Assembly: GCA_002914845.1 (NCBI GenBank)
Contig: JXTC01000255.1
Coordinates: forward strand, 62,001 to 126,000
Origin: Trema orientale
Taxonomy: Eukaryota > Streptophyta > Magnoliopsida > Rosales > Cannabaceae
DNA: 64,000 nucleotides
Direction: 5' to 3'
The translations under genes and the position numbers were made by a program. A model generated the notes under the pieces. That model was given only the letters and a program-made list of their open reading frames with translations, did no database searches and was not told the DNA's origin. Below, one piece after another: positions 1-12,294 of this stretch (position 1 is the stretch's first letter; the number at the start of each line of letters is the position of its first letter).

Positions 1-817
1 GGGAGAAAAAAAAGTTACTATGAATATCTTACCAGATTATCTATGGTATCCAACCTATTTACCTGTGTATCCAAAAAATATGAAAAGAGAAAAAAGAAAA
101 AAAAAAAGAGAGTGGGTGCCCAATGATGTTACACAAGAGGTGTTGGGTATTCATTTAAAAAGAATAAAAATATTTACCATAGGTATCCTAATAGGATACA
201 TACGGTTCTTTTGTAAATGCATAGGGAGTTGGGCATTCCTTATTGTAAAAAATTTAAAAAGAAAAAAAAAGTTTGTCGGTACATAAGGAAACAAAAAGAA
301 AATAAAGATGTTACAATAAAAAGAAAATAAAGATGTTAGCATAAATATCTCACATTATTACATGTGATATTTAGAGAAATTGGAATGAGAGTCGAGCGTT
401 TCTTATTGAAAAAAAGAAAAGATTATTTATAGTATCAACAGAAATTTAAAAACATTAAAAGATTACCATTGTATTATACTGGATTATTTATGATATCCAT
501 TGAAATTGTAAATTTCGGGTTCTTATTGAAAAAAAGAAAATAATAATTGAGGTTATTATAGGTATTTTACGATAACAATTTATAGTATCTAGGAAATTAA
601 TAGGGAAATTTGCATTTTTTATTGTTAAAAAAATACATTTGAATTAATTTTATTTAAAGTTTTACACGTGGTTTAAAACACTTGTTCGAAGAATGTGTGA
701 TAATGTGATTAGAGTTTTTGCAATCTTTGAGAATCAAAAAGTAGGTATGCTGATAAAAAAGAAAACTTAATTAGAGCAAAAGCGTTAAAATGGGGTGAAA
801 GACCTAAAACAATATTG
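1..817. repeat. AT-rich degenerate GGTATCC-type repeat region
   Basis: No gene is visible. The stretch is AT-rich and contains scattered variants of 'ctatggtatccaac' and 'ataggtatcctaatagg', plus repeated A-runs with 'aaaagaaaataaagatgtta' occurring twice near 295-340. The same vocabulary fills 45.85-46.26 and 49.30-49.89 kb, so this is probably another copy of that dispersed repeat. Its right edge abuts the truncated 5' LTR of the Tekay element at about 818, with no target duplication, so the junction looks like a deletion product. Confidence 0.5.
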
Positions 818-1615
818 AATCTATTTTAGCATCATGGTATTTAGATCGCTGGCGAATTGCTGCAGTGCTAGGTGAGAGACCTAGGCCCCTCCGCAGGATT
901 TGCTGACACACCTCCGGGTAGTGTCAGGATGCTGGGTACCTCTGTTCAAGAGGTATTATAGGACCGTGATGAGAGGATGGGAGCTCATAGATATACTTAT
1001 ACTTAGTTGATTTATGATATGTACAACACTGGTTTTTATTTTGATTTTGAATATGTGATTACTCTTGATCATTTGCAAACCTGTTTTATAACTCGATTTT
1101 GGAAAGATACTAACCATGCAGGTTTCAAAAGTTGCATTCATACTAAAAAGGTAATTGAATTCCTACTGAGCATATAAATGCTCATCCCCTTATCTTTCCC
1201 CTCTCAGGTGGTGTACAGTGTGACTTGGGCAACTCCGAAGCGGAGTGACTAGGACTGGAAGATTGTTCTAGTTTAATAGTTGGTAACTACTTAATAACTC
1301 ATTTGGAACTGTAATAACATTTAAGGCTCATACTTTGGATTTAGCCTTTATTATCTATTATGCCTACTTGTGATGACAATGTTGATGTATATGTATGTTT
1401 TATTACTATTATCAACATTCTATGTCCAATGGTGATCACAAACTGTGAGAATTTACAATTTGAACTATTTTTGTAAACTTTTACAGAAGCTGTCGTTTTT
1501 CAACTAGCTGTCGTTTTTCTAAAAAATTAAAGTTTCTAAAATTTTCTAAAACAAATTATTAATTTCCACTTATGAAATTCCTCTTCTGCCACTGGCCCGG
1601 GGTTTGGGCCGTGAA
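818..1615 (+). repeat. 5' LTR, truncated (Tekay +)
   Basis: The run from 'ctattttagcatcatgg' to 'ggtttgggccgtga' is collinear with about 7590-8400 with only scattered substitutions. Homology stops abruptly near 818; upstream bases match the window-start repeat and not the 3' LTR. U3 and its promoter are therefore missing from this copy. Confidence 0.88.
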
Positions 1616-1624
1616 GAATATTTT

Positions 1625-1636
1625 TGGTATCAGAGC
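1625..1636 (+). other. Primer binding site, initiator Met-tRNA type
   Basis: 'tggtatcagagc' lies about 10 bases after the LTR end. It is the standard plant PBS complementary to the 3' end of initiator methionine tRNA. Confidence 0.85.
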
Positions 1637-1748
1637 AGAGGTTTAATTACCTCGGATGTGACACTATTAGACTAGATTGTGACTTCTTTTTAAAAGTACT
1701 TGTATCACTGTCGCACTAATACTTTGGCATATGAATACAGAGTTGTAA

Positions 1749-2645
1749 TGCCTCCAAGGAGAAGAATAACGAGGCAAGAGCCTAGGGCTAAAACTCCTCC
1801 ACCACAACAACAAATCTCTTACCATCTGGCAAACTTGTATGATACTTTAAGAGCATTACTGGGTCTAAGGATAGAGCGAACCCTGAGGCCCGTCAGGCTA
1901 AATTTTTCAAGGACTTCATAAAGCTCAATCCGCCATCATTTGATGGGAGACTTGATCCCACCTTGGCTGAAAGATGGCTTAGAGACATCAAGAAGACTTT
2001 TGCTACTATTGGAACACCAGCTGAGTTCCAAGTAACCTTTGGTACTTACAAGCTGGTTGACGGAGCTGTAAATTAGTGGGAGACAGTCAAGTTATCTCAA
2101 TATGTGACCGATATGACTTGGGATACCTTTGAGGGATTGTTCAGGAGTCATTATGCCAATACTAATCATAAAGCTGCTACGATTAGAGAGTATGAACGGC
2201 TCAAGCAGGGTGACATGACAGTGAATAAATACTACGTACGGTTTATGGAATTGGCACAATATGCCTATGCACCTGGAACAGATCCTACCATCCAGATTGT
2301 CAAGTTCATGGAAGCTTTGAGGCCAGCCATCTTAGAGAAGATCGTGACACAACCCTTTAACAACCTTGTTGACTTAGTTGCTGCAGCCCAAAAAGCTGAG
2401 GCTTTTCTTGATGATCGGTGAACAACGCGGGATCATGCAAGAAACAAGGGCAATGGGAGAAAGATGAACAAGAAAAACCAAGGGAAATGGCAAGGGCAAG
2501 GGCAGAATTCTCAGAATAGTGGAAGTAGCAACAGTAGTGGCTCTTCAGGTTAAGGTCGCTATGAACTTTATGGATGCTTTAATTGTGGACAACAAGGCCA
2601 CCAGAAGAAGGCTTGTCCCTACCGCCAACAAAAATCTCCATTGTC
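1749..2645 (+). pseudogene. gag: gag of Tekay-like element (capsid, zinc knuckle)
   Basis: The likely start is the ATG at 1749 (MPPRRR-), a common start for this group. The frame is lost near 1890 and resumes as a gag domain reading PSFDGRLDPTLAERWL at about 1930-1980. A TAG at about 2074 replaces a Trp codon, and the capsid core (WDTFEGLFRSHY) runs 2104-2421 to a TGA. After another stop near 2551 a CCHC zinc knuckle, CFNCGQQGHQKKAC, is readable at about 2575-2620. Gag would package element RNA. At least three stops and one frameshift make it non-functional. Confidence 0.85.
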
Positions 2646-3330
2646 TCAGGGAGGATCACAGGGAAGTCAGAGTGCCTCAGTTCCTTTTCAAGGTAATCAG
2701 ATGAGACCAGTGCAATCTCAGGCTCAGTCTCAGGCATTCCCTTCCACTCCTTACCAGCAGCCTTATGGTTTTCAGTACCAGCATCAGTATAGGCCACAAG
2801 GTTCGGGCTACAACCAGGGCTATACTCAGAATTTCCAGACTCCACAAAGTTCTTGGGACCAAGGAGGACGTGGATATGCTAGTACCAGTCCAGGAACTAG
2901 TAGTAGTCGCCCAGGTTAAGGAAGAGGAAACAAAGGAAAAGGCAAAGCTTCTGGTCAAGCTTATGCAGTCGCGGAGATAGATGAGGCTCAGGACCACACT
3001 TGCAGAGGTATTGTTGATGGTATAATTCTCATTTCCCACTCTTGGGCTCATGTCTTATTTGATACTGGTGCTTCTCATTCCTTTATCTCCATGTTATTTG
3101 CACAAATGTTGGGATTGGAATGCTCTGTATTGGATCATGTGTTGACTTTGGGAATACCCATGGGTGGAGTTACCGATATTTCTACTGTCTGTCATGGTTG
3201 TCTTGTTGTGATTGATGGTAGGAAGCTACTAGCAGATTTGGTAGTGTTTCCTTTGCAACAATTTGATGTGATTCTTGGCATGGATTGACTTTCCGAATAC
3301 CGAGCAACTGTTGATTGTTTTAATAAGAGA
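2646..3330 (+). pseudogene. Gln-rich linker and aspartic protease (Tekay +)
   Basis: A Gln/Ser-rich linker (2641-2919) precedes a retropepsin-like domain. The active-site run FDTGASHSFIS is at about 3058-3090 and the second conserved motif VILGMD at about 3270-3288, where the following Trp codon has become TGA. The protease would cleave Gag-Pol. There is one frameshift between the linker and protease around 2919-2985 and one nonsense mutation at 3286. Confidence 0.82.
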
Positions 3331-4860
3331 GTGACTCTTTTTCCAAAGGATGGGTATCCTATTGTCTACCAAGCTCATTTGAATCCTTTGAAACCAAGTC
3401 CTATTCTGAAAGCATGCTTAGGTGGAAGGAAGAAACTAGAGTTCTATGGGAATTTATTTGCCATCGATGGTGAGATGAGAACTGCCGATCAGTACCCTTG
3501 GATATCAGTGGTTAGCGAATTTCCAGATATTTTTCCCGAGGATTTACTAGGGCTACCACCTGATAGGGAGATCGAGTTTTGCATTGATTTGATACCCGAA
3601 GCTCAGCCAGTTTCTATTCCAGCCTATCGCATGGCTCCAGCAGAAATGACTGAGTTGAGAAGTCAGCTAGATGATCTTTTATCAAAAGGATTCATTAGGA
3701 GTAGTACCTCTCCATGGGGTGCTCCTGTCCTATTTGCCAAGAAAGCTGATGGAACGTTTTGGCTCTATGTGGATTACAGAAAACTAAATCAGCTAACAGT
3801 GAAGAACAAATATCCTTTACCAAGGATCGATGAACTATTTGATCAACTTGGTGGATCTAGATTCTTTTCCAAAATTGATCTTAGATCTGGTTATCATCAG
3901 TTAAAGATTCGAGAGGAGAACATGCCGAAAACTGCATTCAGGACTCGTTACGGACACTTTAAGTTCCTAGTTATGCCATTTGGTCTGACTAATGCTCCAG
4001 CAGCGTTCATCGACCTTATGAACAGAATTTTCAGACCTTATTTAGATAGATTTGTGGTTGTCTTCATCGATGACATCTTGATCTATCCTAAAACTCGAGA
4101 AGAATATGCCAAGCACTTGAGAATTGTACTTCAGACCTTAAGAGACCATTAACTTTATGCCAAGAGATCCAAGTGTGACTTCTGGATGACGGAAGTGAAA
4201 TTCTTGGGGCACGTTATATCTCATGAAGGAATTTCGGTTGACCCTTCCAAGATAGAATCTGTTCTAGGATGGGAGAGACCGAAAAGTGTAACCGAGATAA
4301 GAAGTTTTCTTGGTCTAGTGGGTTATTACCGCCGTTTTGTTGAGAATTTCTCGAGAATCACAATGCCTTTGACAAAGTTGACGAGAAAGAATGTCAAGTT
4401 TATATGGGATGATGATTATAAAATAGCTTTCATGGAATTGAAGAGGAGATTGACAACTGCACCTGTTCTTACTATTCCTAACAGTAATGAACCATATGTT
4501 GTGTATACCGATGCTTCTAGTTCGGGATTGGGATGTGTTTTAATGCAAAATGGCAAGGTAGTAGCTTATGCTTCCCGCCAGTTAAAACCACATGAGAAGA
4601 ACTATCCCATTCATGACTTGGAATTAGCAGCTGCAATTTTTGCTCTTAAGATTTGGAGATGCTATCTGTATGGTGTGAAATTTGAGATTTTTTCTGATCA
4701 TAAGAGTCTAAAGTATCTGTTTACTCAACGAGACTTAAACTTGAGACAAAGAAGATGAGTTGAGTATATGGAAGACTATGACTTCGAACTTCAGTACCAT
4801 CCTGGAAAAGCCAACGTTGTAGCTGATGCCTTGAGTAGAAAGTCTCATAGCATGCTTGCT
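3331..4860 (+). pseudogene. pol: Reverse transcriptase and RNase H (Tekay +)
   Basis: The RT domain covers about 3500-4180. Visible motifs are [13 protein letters not shown] before the fingers, [42 protein letters not shown] and the active site [10 protein letters not shown] at about 4050-4090. A CAA-to-TAA stop sits at 4150. The RNase H connection starts at 4186 (VKFLGHVIS), and the catalytic-region motif [15 protein letters not shown] is at about 4503-4550. A second stop (TGG-to-TGA at about 4756) precedes the conserved end [16 protein letters not shown]. The active-site residues are intact; only nonsense mutations break the frame. Confidence 0.9.
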
Positions 4861-6422
4861 TCCTTGATACTAGAAGATTGGAAGAATTCAGTTACCATTA
4901 GTGACTATAACCTGGAGTATAGAGAAAATGGGAAAACCGCTTGTATCAGCAACATTGTGGCTACGCCATTACTTCTTCAGATAGCATAACAAAGTCAGTG
5001 GCAAGATCAAGAACTGAGGACGATCTGGAACCAACTTCAGAATGGTGAGCAATTAAATGGTTGGAGTACCAATAGAGAAGTGTTTGTGCTTTTCAACGGA
5101 AGATTAGCTATAGCTAATGACCCTCATCTTAGAGAGACTATTCTAACTGAGGCTCATAAGTCCAAATTTGCAGTACATCCTGATAGCACTAAGATGTACC
5201 ATGATCTGAAGAGGCAGTACTGGTGGAAAGGCATGAAACGAGATGTAGCTACCTTTGTGGCTAAGTGTTTGACTTGTCAGCAAGTCAAGGCAGAACACCA
5301 GAGGCCAGCTGGACTACTTCAGCCTTTACCTATTCCGGAGTGGAAATGGGATAAAATCACCATGGATTTTGTAACAGGTCTACCGAGAACTCGAAGAAAG
5401 AATGATGCTGTTTGGGTGATAGTTGATCAGATGACAAAGACTGCCCACTTCATACCGATCAGGATTGACTTTTCACTCACACAACTGAGTCGTCTTTATG
5501 TGGACAACATTGTTCGCTTACATGGGGTGCCATTAAGCATAGTTTCTGATAGAGATCCAAAGTTTATATCAAAGTTCTGGAGAGCTTTGCAAAGAGCTTT
5601 GGGAACAAAACTAAATCTCAGTACAGCTCATCATCCTCAGACAGATGGCCAATCTGAGAGAACTATACAGATTCTAGAGGACATGCTTCGCTCATGTATA
5701 CTGGACTTTGGTGGAAGTTGGGATGATCACCTGTCATTGGTGGAGTTTGCTTATAACAACAGCTACCAAACTAGTTTTGGCATAGCTCTATATGAGGTAC
5801 TATATGGGAGACCATGCAGATCACCCTTATGTTGGGCAGATGCAGAGGAGCGTGTTACTCTTGGACCAGAGCTAGTACAAGAAACTATTGAGAAGTTTAA
5901 CAAGATCAGAGAGAGACTTAAGATTGTTCAGAGTCGCTAAAAAAGCTATACAGACCCCATAAGGTGCGAGTAGAATTTGACATTAGTGACAGGGTATTCT
6001 TGAAAGTCCCGCCAATGCGTGGAGTCACGAGATACGGAGTTAAAGGGAAGTTAGCTATAAGGTACATTGGGCCATTCGAGATTACTGATAGAATTAGGCC
6101 TGTTGCTTATCGTCTGGATCTACCACCGCAATTGGGTCGAGTACACAATGTATTTCATGTTTCAATGCTCAGGAAGTACATACCTGACTCATCTTATGTT
6201 ATCCAGTACATGGAAGTACCTATCCAAGAGAATGTGACTTATGAGGAACAACCAGTTCGAATACTGGGAAGAGAGCTCAAGGTGCTTCGTAACAGAGAGA
6301 TTCCGCTTGTCAAGGTTCTTTGGGAACATCACAAGGAAGAAGAAGCTACTTGGGAACTTGAGACCGAGATGTACGAAAAGTATCCTCATTTGTTTTACTT
6401 TCAGCTTGAGGTTGTACTTTGA
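4861..6422 (+). pseudogene. pol: Integrase with C-terminal chromodomain-like module (Tekay +)
   Basis: After a stop at 4987 the zinc-binding region (CLTCQQVKAEH, with upstream His residues) is at about 5180-5300. The catalytic D,D,E positions are readable in TMDFVTGLP, IVSDRDPKFIS and TDGQSERTIQ. A stop at 5938 with a one-base frameshift leads into the C-terminal part (5964-6422), which contains GPFEI, RVHNVFHVSMLRKY and the ending KVLWEHHKEEEATWELE. That ending is the CR-type chromodomain-like tail typical of Tekay/Del integrases, thought to steer insertion to heterochromatin. The natural stop is at 6420. Confidence 0.9.
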
Positions 6423-6461
6423 GTCCTGACTTGTGCTTTGAATTTCTGGACGAAATTCCTA

Positions 6462-6475
6462 TAAGGAGGGGAAAA
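6462..6475 (+). other. Polypurine tract (Tekay +)
   Basis: 'aaggaggggaaaa' lies directly upstream of the 3' LTR, about 40 bases after the integrase stop. It is the usual plus-strand priming site. Confidence 0.75.
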
Positions 6476-8400
6476 TATAAAAATCCAGTTTTTTTAGGGG
6501 TAAAATGGTCTTTTGACCAGATTTAAAAAAAAATCAGATTATATATATAATATACACATTCTCTCTCTTCTCCCATACCCTCTCGTCGACTCTCTCTCCC
6601 TCACTCTCTGTTCATTCTTGGCCGAAGGGAAGAAAGGAGCCGCCGCCGCCGGCCATCAGCCACCGCGGCCAAAGCCAAGATCGCCGGAAAAACGCGAATA
6701 ACCACCGCAGATTCCGTCGCTCGCCAGCGAAGATTCCGACGACGAAAAGTCGCGAAATCAGTGGCATCCGAATCCTCTCGTCCTGGGCTTTCTCTGGTAT
6801 ATATTTCATGATCCCATTTTGCCCAGATTGAAAGTTTTCATTTTAGGATATTTTGAGTTTCGAATTTTAGTTTTCGATCCGACCGTTAGATTTTAGTTTT
6901 GTTGTCATTTTTGGAATGTACTCAGAAAATGGAGAAGTTTGATATAGATATTGACTATATTTGGTGACGGGTACAAAAATCCATATCTAACAGCATAGAT
7001 TTTGTCTAGTTTTATATGTCACCGGTCTGGTGTTAGCCCGGATCCGAATTGGTCGATTATATATCTCACTTATCTATTTTGGACATTAAGAATTCAATTA
7101 GGAGGTCTGTTTGTTGATTCGAAGCTCCGGTGAGAAGTTGACTTTTTGCAAGAGGATGATCGAGGGCTCGGAATTGGTTCCCGACCCTCCGGGCGATCGT
7201 CAACGACACCTCGAGGACTCATTAGCGTGGTATCACCATTCAGTGACGTAGGGGTTTAATTACCAGGTTTTTAACTTATTTTGTTTTAAATTATGCATTA
7301 TGACCTATTTCTTGACAATGTCGATTTTCACGGACTTCAATGGTTTGATTGAGTATTTGATAAACTCGTGAACTGTTGAGATATATTGGATTGTTCTGGG
7401 ATTGGTTTGTATGATTTTTGTGCAAGTTTAAAAATTTTGGTTTTGAGAAAATACAGCCGTTATGCTGCCCAATTTTCTGTAAATCCCAGAATAATACCAA
7501 ATAAGTTTTAAAGCATGATTTCTTGATATACTTGATGCATAGTTATTACACACTTTATGATATGTTGTACCTACCATAAGATCACACACTTGAGTTCTAT
7601 TTTAGCATCATGGTATTTCGATCACTGGCGAGTTGCTGCAGCGCTAGGTGAGAGACCTAGGCCCCTGTACAGGATTTGCTGACACACCTCCGGGTAGTAT
7701 CAGGATGCTGGGTACCTCTATTCAAGAGGTATTACAGGACCGTGATGAGAGGATGGGAGCTCATAGATATACTTATACTTGGTTGATTTATGACATGTAC
7801 AACATGGTGACTTTGGTTTTGATTTTGATTTTGAATATGTGATTACTCTTGATCCTTTGCAAACCTGTTTTATAACTGGATTTTGGAAAGGTACTAACCA
7901 TGCAGGTTTCAAAAGTTGCATTCATAGTAAAAAGGTAATTGAATTCCTACTGAGCATGTAAATGCTCGCCCATTTATCTTTCCCCTCTCAGGTGGTGTAC
8001 AGTGTGACTTGGGCAACTCCGGAGCGGAGTGACTAGGACTGGAAGATTGTTCTAGTTTAATAGTTGGTAACTACTTAATAACTCATTTGGAACTGTAATA
8101 ACATTTAAGACTCATACTTTGGATTTAGCCTGTATTATCTATTATGCCTACTTGTGATGACAATGGTGATGCATATGTATGTTTTATTACTATTATCAAC
8201 AGTCTATGCCCAATGGTGATCACAAACTATGGAAATTTACAATTTGAACTATTTTTGTAAACTTTTACAGAAGCTGTCGTTTTTCAACTAGCTGTCGTTT
8301 TTCTAAAAAATTAAAGTTTCTAAAATTTTCTAAAATAAATTATGAATTTCCACTTGTGAAATTCCTCTTCTGCCACTGGCCCGGGGTTTAGGTCGTGACA
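6476..8400 (+). repeat. 3' LTR, full length (Tekay +)
   Basis: It begins 'tataaaaatcc' (expected TG, mutated to TA) after the polypurine tract and ends 'gtgaca' at 8400, about 1.93 kb. A TATA-like 'gattatatatataatata' is at 6537-6554, followed by a CT-rich and then GC-rich stretch (6560-6780) that may include the transcription start. The last 810 bases match the truncated 5' LTR. Confidence 0.85.
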
Positions 8401-10320
8401 TTACCAACTTCAAATGATATAGGAGGTCTAATTGTTAGGGATATTGGTGAATATGAAGAAGGAAGAGACATTATAATTCAAGATAAAATAGATAATTTAT
8501 AAAGAATCACAAAATTACTTCCATCTTATATGGCCTTACAATATCTACTCTTATTTCCATATGGAGAAGGTAGTTATTGAATCAATTTAAATTGGAATAT
8601 AGATAGACTTGGAAAATGACCTTCAACAAATAGAATACCTATGAGAACATTCTATTGCTATCAATACAATAACGAGAAAATGTAAATAATATTTTATTCA
8701 AAAGTGGAAGACTTTTCCAATAATATGTAGTTAACGCATTTGTTTTTGTTGAAGAAGATTGATTAGATTGTATCAGAAAAAATCAAAACAATATAAGATT
8801 TGAAATTTATCAAGGTGTATAAGACGCTGTTATAAGAGGAGATACAGATGCCAGAGCAATTGGCAAAAGAATTATTCTCCCATCTAGTCATACTGAAAGT
8901 GCCAGATATACGATTTGAAATTATTAATATGCAATGGCAATATGCCGACAGTATGTAAATTTTGAATTATTTATAACATTTATATGTAATCCTAAATGGC
9001 CTAAAATTACACGGGCCTTAAATAAAACTCCCTGTCAAAAGCTTAAAGACAGATTAGATATAGCCACAAGGATTTTTAAAATGAAATTAAATCAAATATT
9101 GTCTACTATTAAGACTGATAAAATTTTTGAAACAATCATCGCAAGTTAGAGCATAATATTTAATTTAATTAAAAAATATACAAAAAATAGTAATTTTTAT
9201 TTTTAGTTAAAACTAACATCTTTCCTTTTTTTTTAATATTTATTTTGTTATGTAGATTTATACATTGTCGAATTTCAAAAATAGGGCCTACCTCATTGCC
9301 ATTTCTTATTTTTGTTACATCCTAATGAAACATTATCCGAACCGTTACAAATAAATAAGTTTATCTTAGCTGAAATACCTGATCCTGAAAAAAAAACCTA
9401 GAAGAATATAACATCATAGCAAAATTCATGATGCATGGACTATGTGGTGCTGCTAAAGCAAAAAATCCATTTATGAAAAATTCAATTTGTACTAAAAAAA
9501 TTCTTGAACAATTTGAAAATGAAATACTATTAAAGAAAATGGATTTATTAATTATAAACGTGGAAATATAATATTTTATATACAAAAAGAAGGTATTAAA
9601 CTAAATGATAGATTTGTGTTTCCATATAATGAAGATTTATGTTTAAAATTTCATGTCCACATAAATGTTGAAATATGCTCATAATCTATATTAATAAAAT
9701 ATTTATTTAAATATTTAATAAAAAGTCCAGATAGAATAAGAGTAGTAATAGAAAACAATAAAGTATAGAACAATCTGGACAAATTATTTATAGAGAAATA
9801 GATGAGATAAGAAATTATATTAATTGTCAGTATATAATACCATACGAAGCTATATAGAGATTATATGAATATCCTATACATCATAGAAATCTAGCAATAC
9901 AAAGATTAATAATTCATTTACCACATATGCAAAATGTAATATTTCGTACAAATCAATGTCTCGATAATATAATCAGACAACTGGGAATTCAAAAAATGAT
10001 ATTGACAAAATGGAAGGAAATAAATAAAATTCATACAGAAGTCAAACGACCTTCGTATATAGAATTCCCCACTAAATGGATATGGAATAGCAAAGATAAA
10101 ATATGGACTCCAAGAAAATCAGGATATTCAATTGGACGAATTTTTTATGTCCACCCGAGTTTTGGAAAATTATATTATCTAAAATTATTATTGAATCATC
10201 AAAAAGGCGCAACAAGCTTTGAATCCATTCAAACCATTAATGGTATAACATACTTAACAAATTAAGTAGTATGCAATGCATTAGGTTTATTAGGAGATGA
10301 TAGAGAATAGAACTAATCAA
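8401..10320 (+). pseudogene. Helitron Rep (HUH endonuclease) domain
   Basis: Rep nicks DNA and starts rolling-circle transposition. The reading starts inside the protein at LPTSNDIGGLIV (8401) and continues through LLPSYMALQYLLLFPYGEG (about 8520-8577), AMAICRQYVNFELFITFICNPKWP (8934-9003) and the HUH motif LPHCHFLFLL at about 9288-9317, where His-Cys-His is preserved. The two-tyrosine motif KYLFKY is at about 9697-9714. Later text includes YIIPYEAI and the 112-residue open stretch 9927-10265. Many stops and frameshifts separate these pieces. Both catalytic motifs survive despite the decay. Confidence 0.85.
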
Positions 10321-10639
10321 TATTAGAAGCCTCATTCTGATCAATATCACATGAATTACGATAATTATTCACTATGATTTTATTACTTTTTAATGTAAAT
10401 AATCCAACAAGATTACTTGAAAATCATTGAAAACTTGTAATAGAAGATATTTTACATAGATTTAAAACTTTATTTAACAATTCAAACTCTTAAATTCCTG
10501 AAAATGAATTATACAACTATGTATTATATGAATTAGAAAAGTAATTAAATTTAAATTCATCAATTCTAAAAAATTTTAATTTACATCTACTGACATGAAC
10601 ATTAATTGATGGTTTAAATAACAAACTTTTACAGGTCGA

Positions 10640-12150
10640 ACTAGACTACGACATTAATAAATTAAGAGAAGAAAACACTATTTTAGAAAGAAATTGAAAT
10701 AGTGAACAACAATACGTTTATGAACAAATTATAGAATCATTAAATAATAAAAAACAAAATTTATTCTTTATTTATGGATATGGAGGTATTGGAAAAACTC
10801 ACTTATGGAATATAATTATTACAAAAATCAGATCAAATAATGAAATTGTTATAGCAGTTACATCATCTGAAATAACATCATTATTATTACCTAATAGTAG
10901 AATTGCACATTCAAGATTTAAAATACCTTTACCAATAGATAAGTTTTCTACTTGCCATATCAAGAAAGGAACTCAGTTAGTAAAATTCATCGAAAAAAAT
11001 ATCACTAATATTATGGGATGAGGTACCGATGAATTATAAATACTACTTCGAAGCCTTGGACAAAATACTACAAGATTTAAGAAATAATTTTGACTAATCT
11101 TTTGGTAGAATGACAATTATATTAGGTGGTGAATTCTGACAAATCTTACCTGTTATACTTGCTGGAATAACATAAGATATAATAAATGTAAGTATAAATA
11201 ATTCTTACTTATGGCCACATTTTAAATTATTAGTATTAACAAAAAAATATGAGACGAAAAAAAATCCAAATACTATAGAACTAGAGAAAAATAAAATTTT
11301 AGAATTTTCCAAATGGATATTAAACGTTGGAAAGGGTACTGTAGAAGGAATAAAAGATCCTGAAAATGAAGATATTACGTGGATTAAAATACCAGAAAAA
11401 TATATAATATAATATAAATTAAATCCAATTGAAAAACTTCCAGAATTGATATATAATGATTATGATAAAAATTTTAACATTATCAATTATATACAATACA
11501 GAGCAATAATAACTCTGAAAAACAAAATCGTTAGTGATATAAATAAATATATATTATCCTTAGTACCTAATAAATCAAAAATCTATTATTGTTACGATAC
11601 AATAATAGCCTCAACTGAAAATATTGATGAGCTTAATCTCTTATATCCTTGAGAATTTTTGCATATTTTAAATTTTAATGGCATATTACCGTAGGAATTA
11701 AATCTCAAAGTTAGAACTCCTATAATGTTACTACGAAATTTAAATCAATCGATGGGATTATGTAACAGAATAAGACTTATTATTACACAATTAAGAAATA
11801 AAATTATGGAAGGTCAAGATATAAATTCAAATAACGACACTAAAAAATTATACATTCCAAGAATAGAAATGATTGTAAATGAATGTAGATGGCCATTCAC
11901 ATTAAAAAGACGACAGATTCCTATAAAAATCTGTTATGTAATGACAATAAATAAAAGTCAAGGACAATCACTAAATAAAGTAGGTATTTATTTAGAAAAT
12001 GAAATCTTTACATACGGTCAATTATATGTAGCTTTGTCTCGAGTAAGAACTCCTAAAGGACTATATATATTAATAAATGAATCCATCAAGATATATCCGT
12101 CTCATGTTAAAAATATCGTCTATAAAAAATTTTTACATAATATTATGTAA
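10640..12150 (+). pseudogene. Helitron PIF1-type helicase domain
   Basis: The Walker A region FFIYGYGGIGKTHLW is at about 10760-10810. ILGGEFXQILPVI (motif III area, X a stop) is at about 11120-11155. The C-terminal helicase part is in two open stretches: 11446-11652 (NKSKIYYCYDTIIAS) and 11725-12150 (VMTINKSQGQSLNKVGIYL, QLYVALSRVRTPKGLYI). This is the superfamily 1 helicase fused to Rep in Helitrons, which unwinds the donor strand. Stops between motifs make it a pseudogene. Confidence 0.87.
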
Positions 12151-12294
12151 GTATAAAAATTATACTATAAATTAAACATGATTCTTATTTCAATGTAAAT
12201 GTATGTATGCCTATTTTAATGTTTTATATATAAAAGTTTTTAATATTCTTAATATAATTTTTGTCTGATGAGATTTTCTATTTTGCAGTTAAAC

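Larger units (their letters stand above)
818..8400 (+). mobile_element. Ty3/gypsy chromovirus, Tekay/Del-like, decayed
   Basis: The element has LTR, PBS, gag, protease, RT, RNase H, integrase with a C-terminal chromodomain-like module, polypurine tract and LTR, in that order, which is the Ty3/gypsy chromovirus arrangement. The 5' LTR lacks roughly its first 1.1 kb. The shared LTR part (818-1615 against about 7590-8400) looks around 95% identical by eye, which implies an old insertion. The polyprotein has at least seven in-frame stops or frameshifts. The 3' LTR ends exactly inside Helitron Rep coding sequence, so the Helitron was the target. Tekay lineage is inferred from the integrase C-terminal motif and the Met-tRNA PBS. 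Confidence 0.9.

Noticed and set aside
1..817. Missing first part of the Tekay 5' LTR
   Set aside because: The sequence was compared with 6476-7590 and shows no similarity; it matches the GGTATCC repeat instead.
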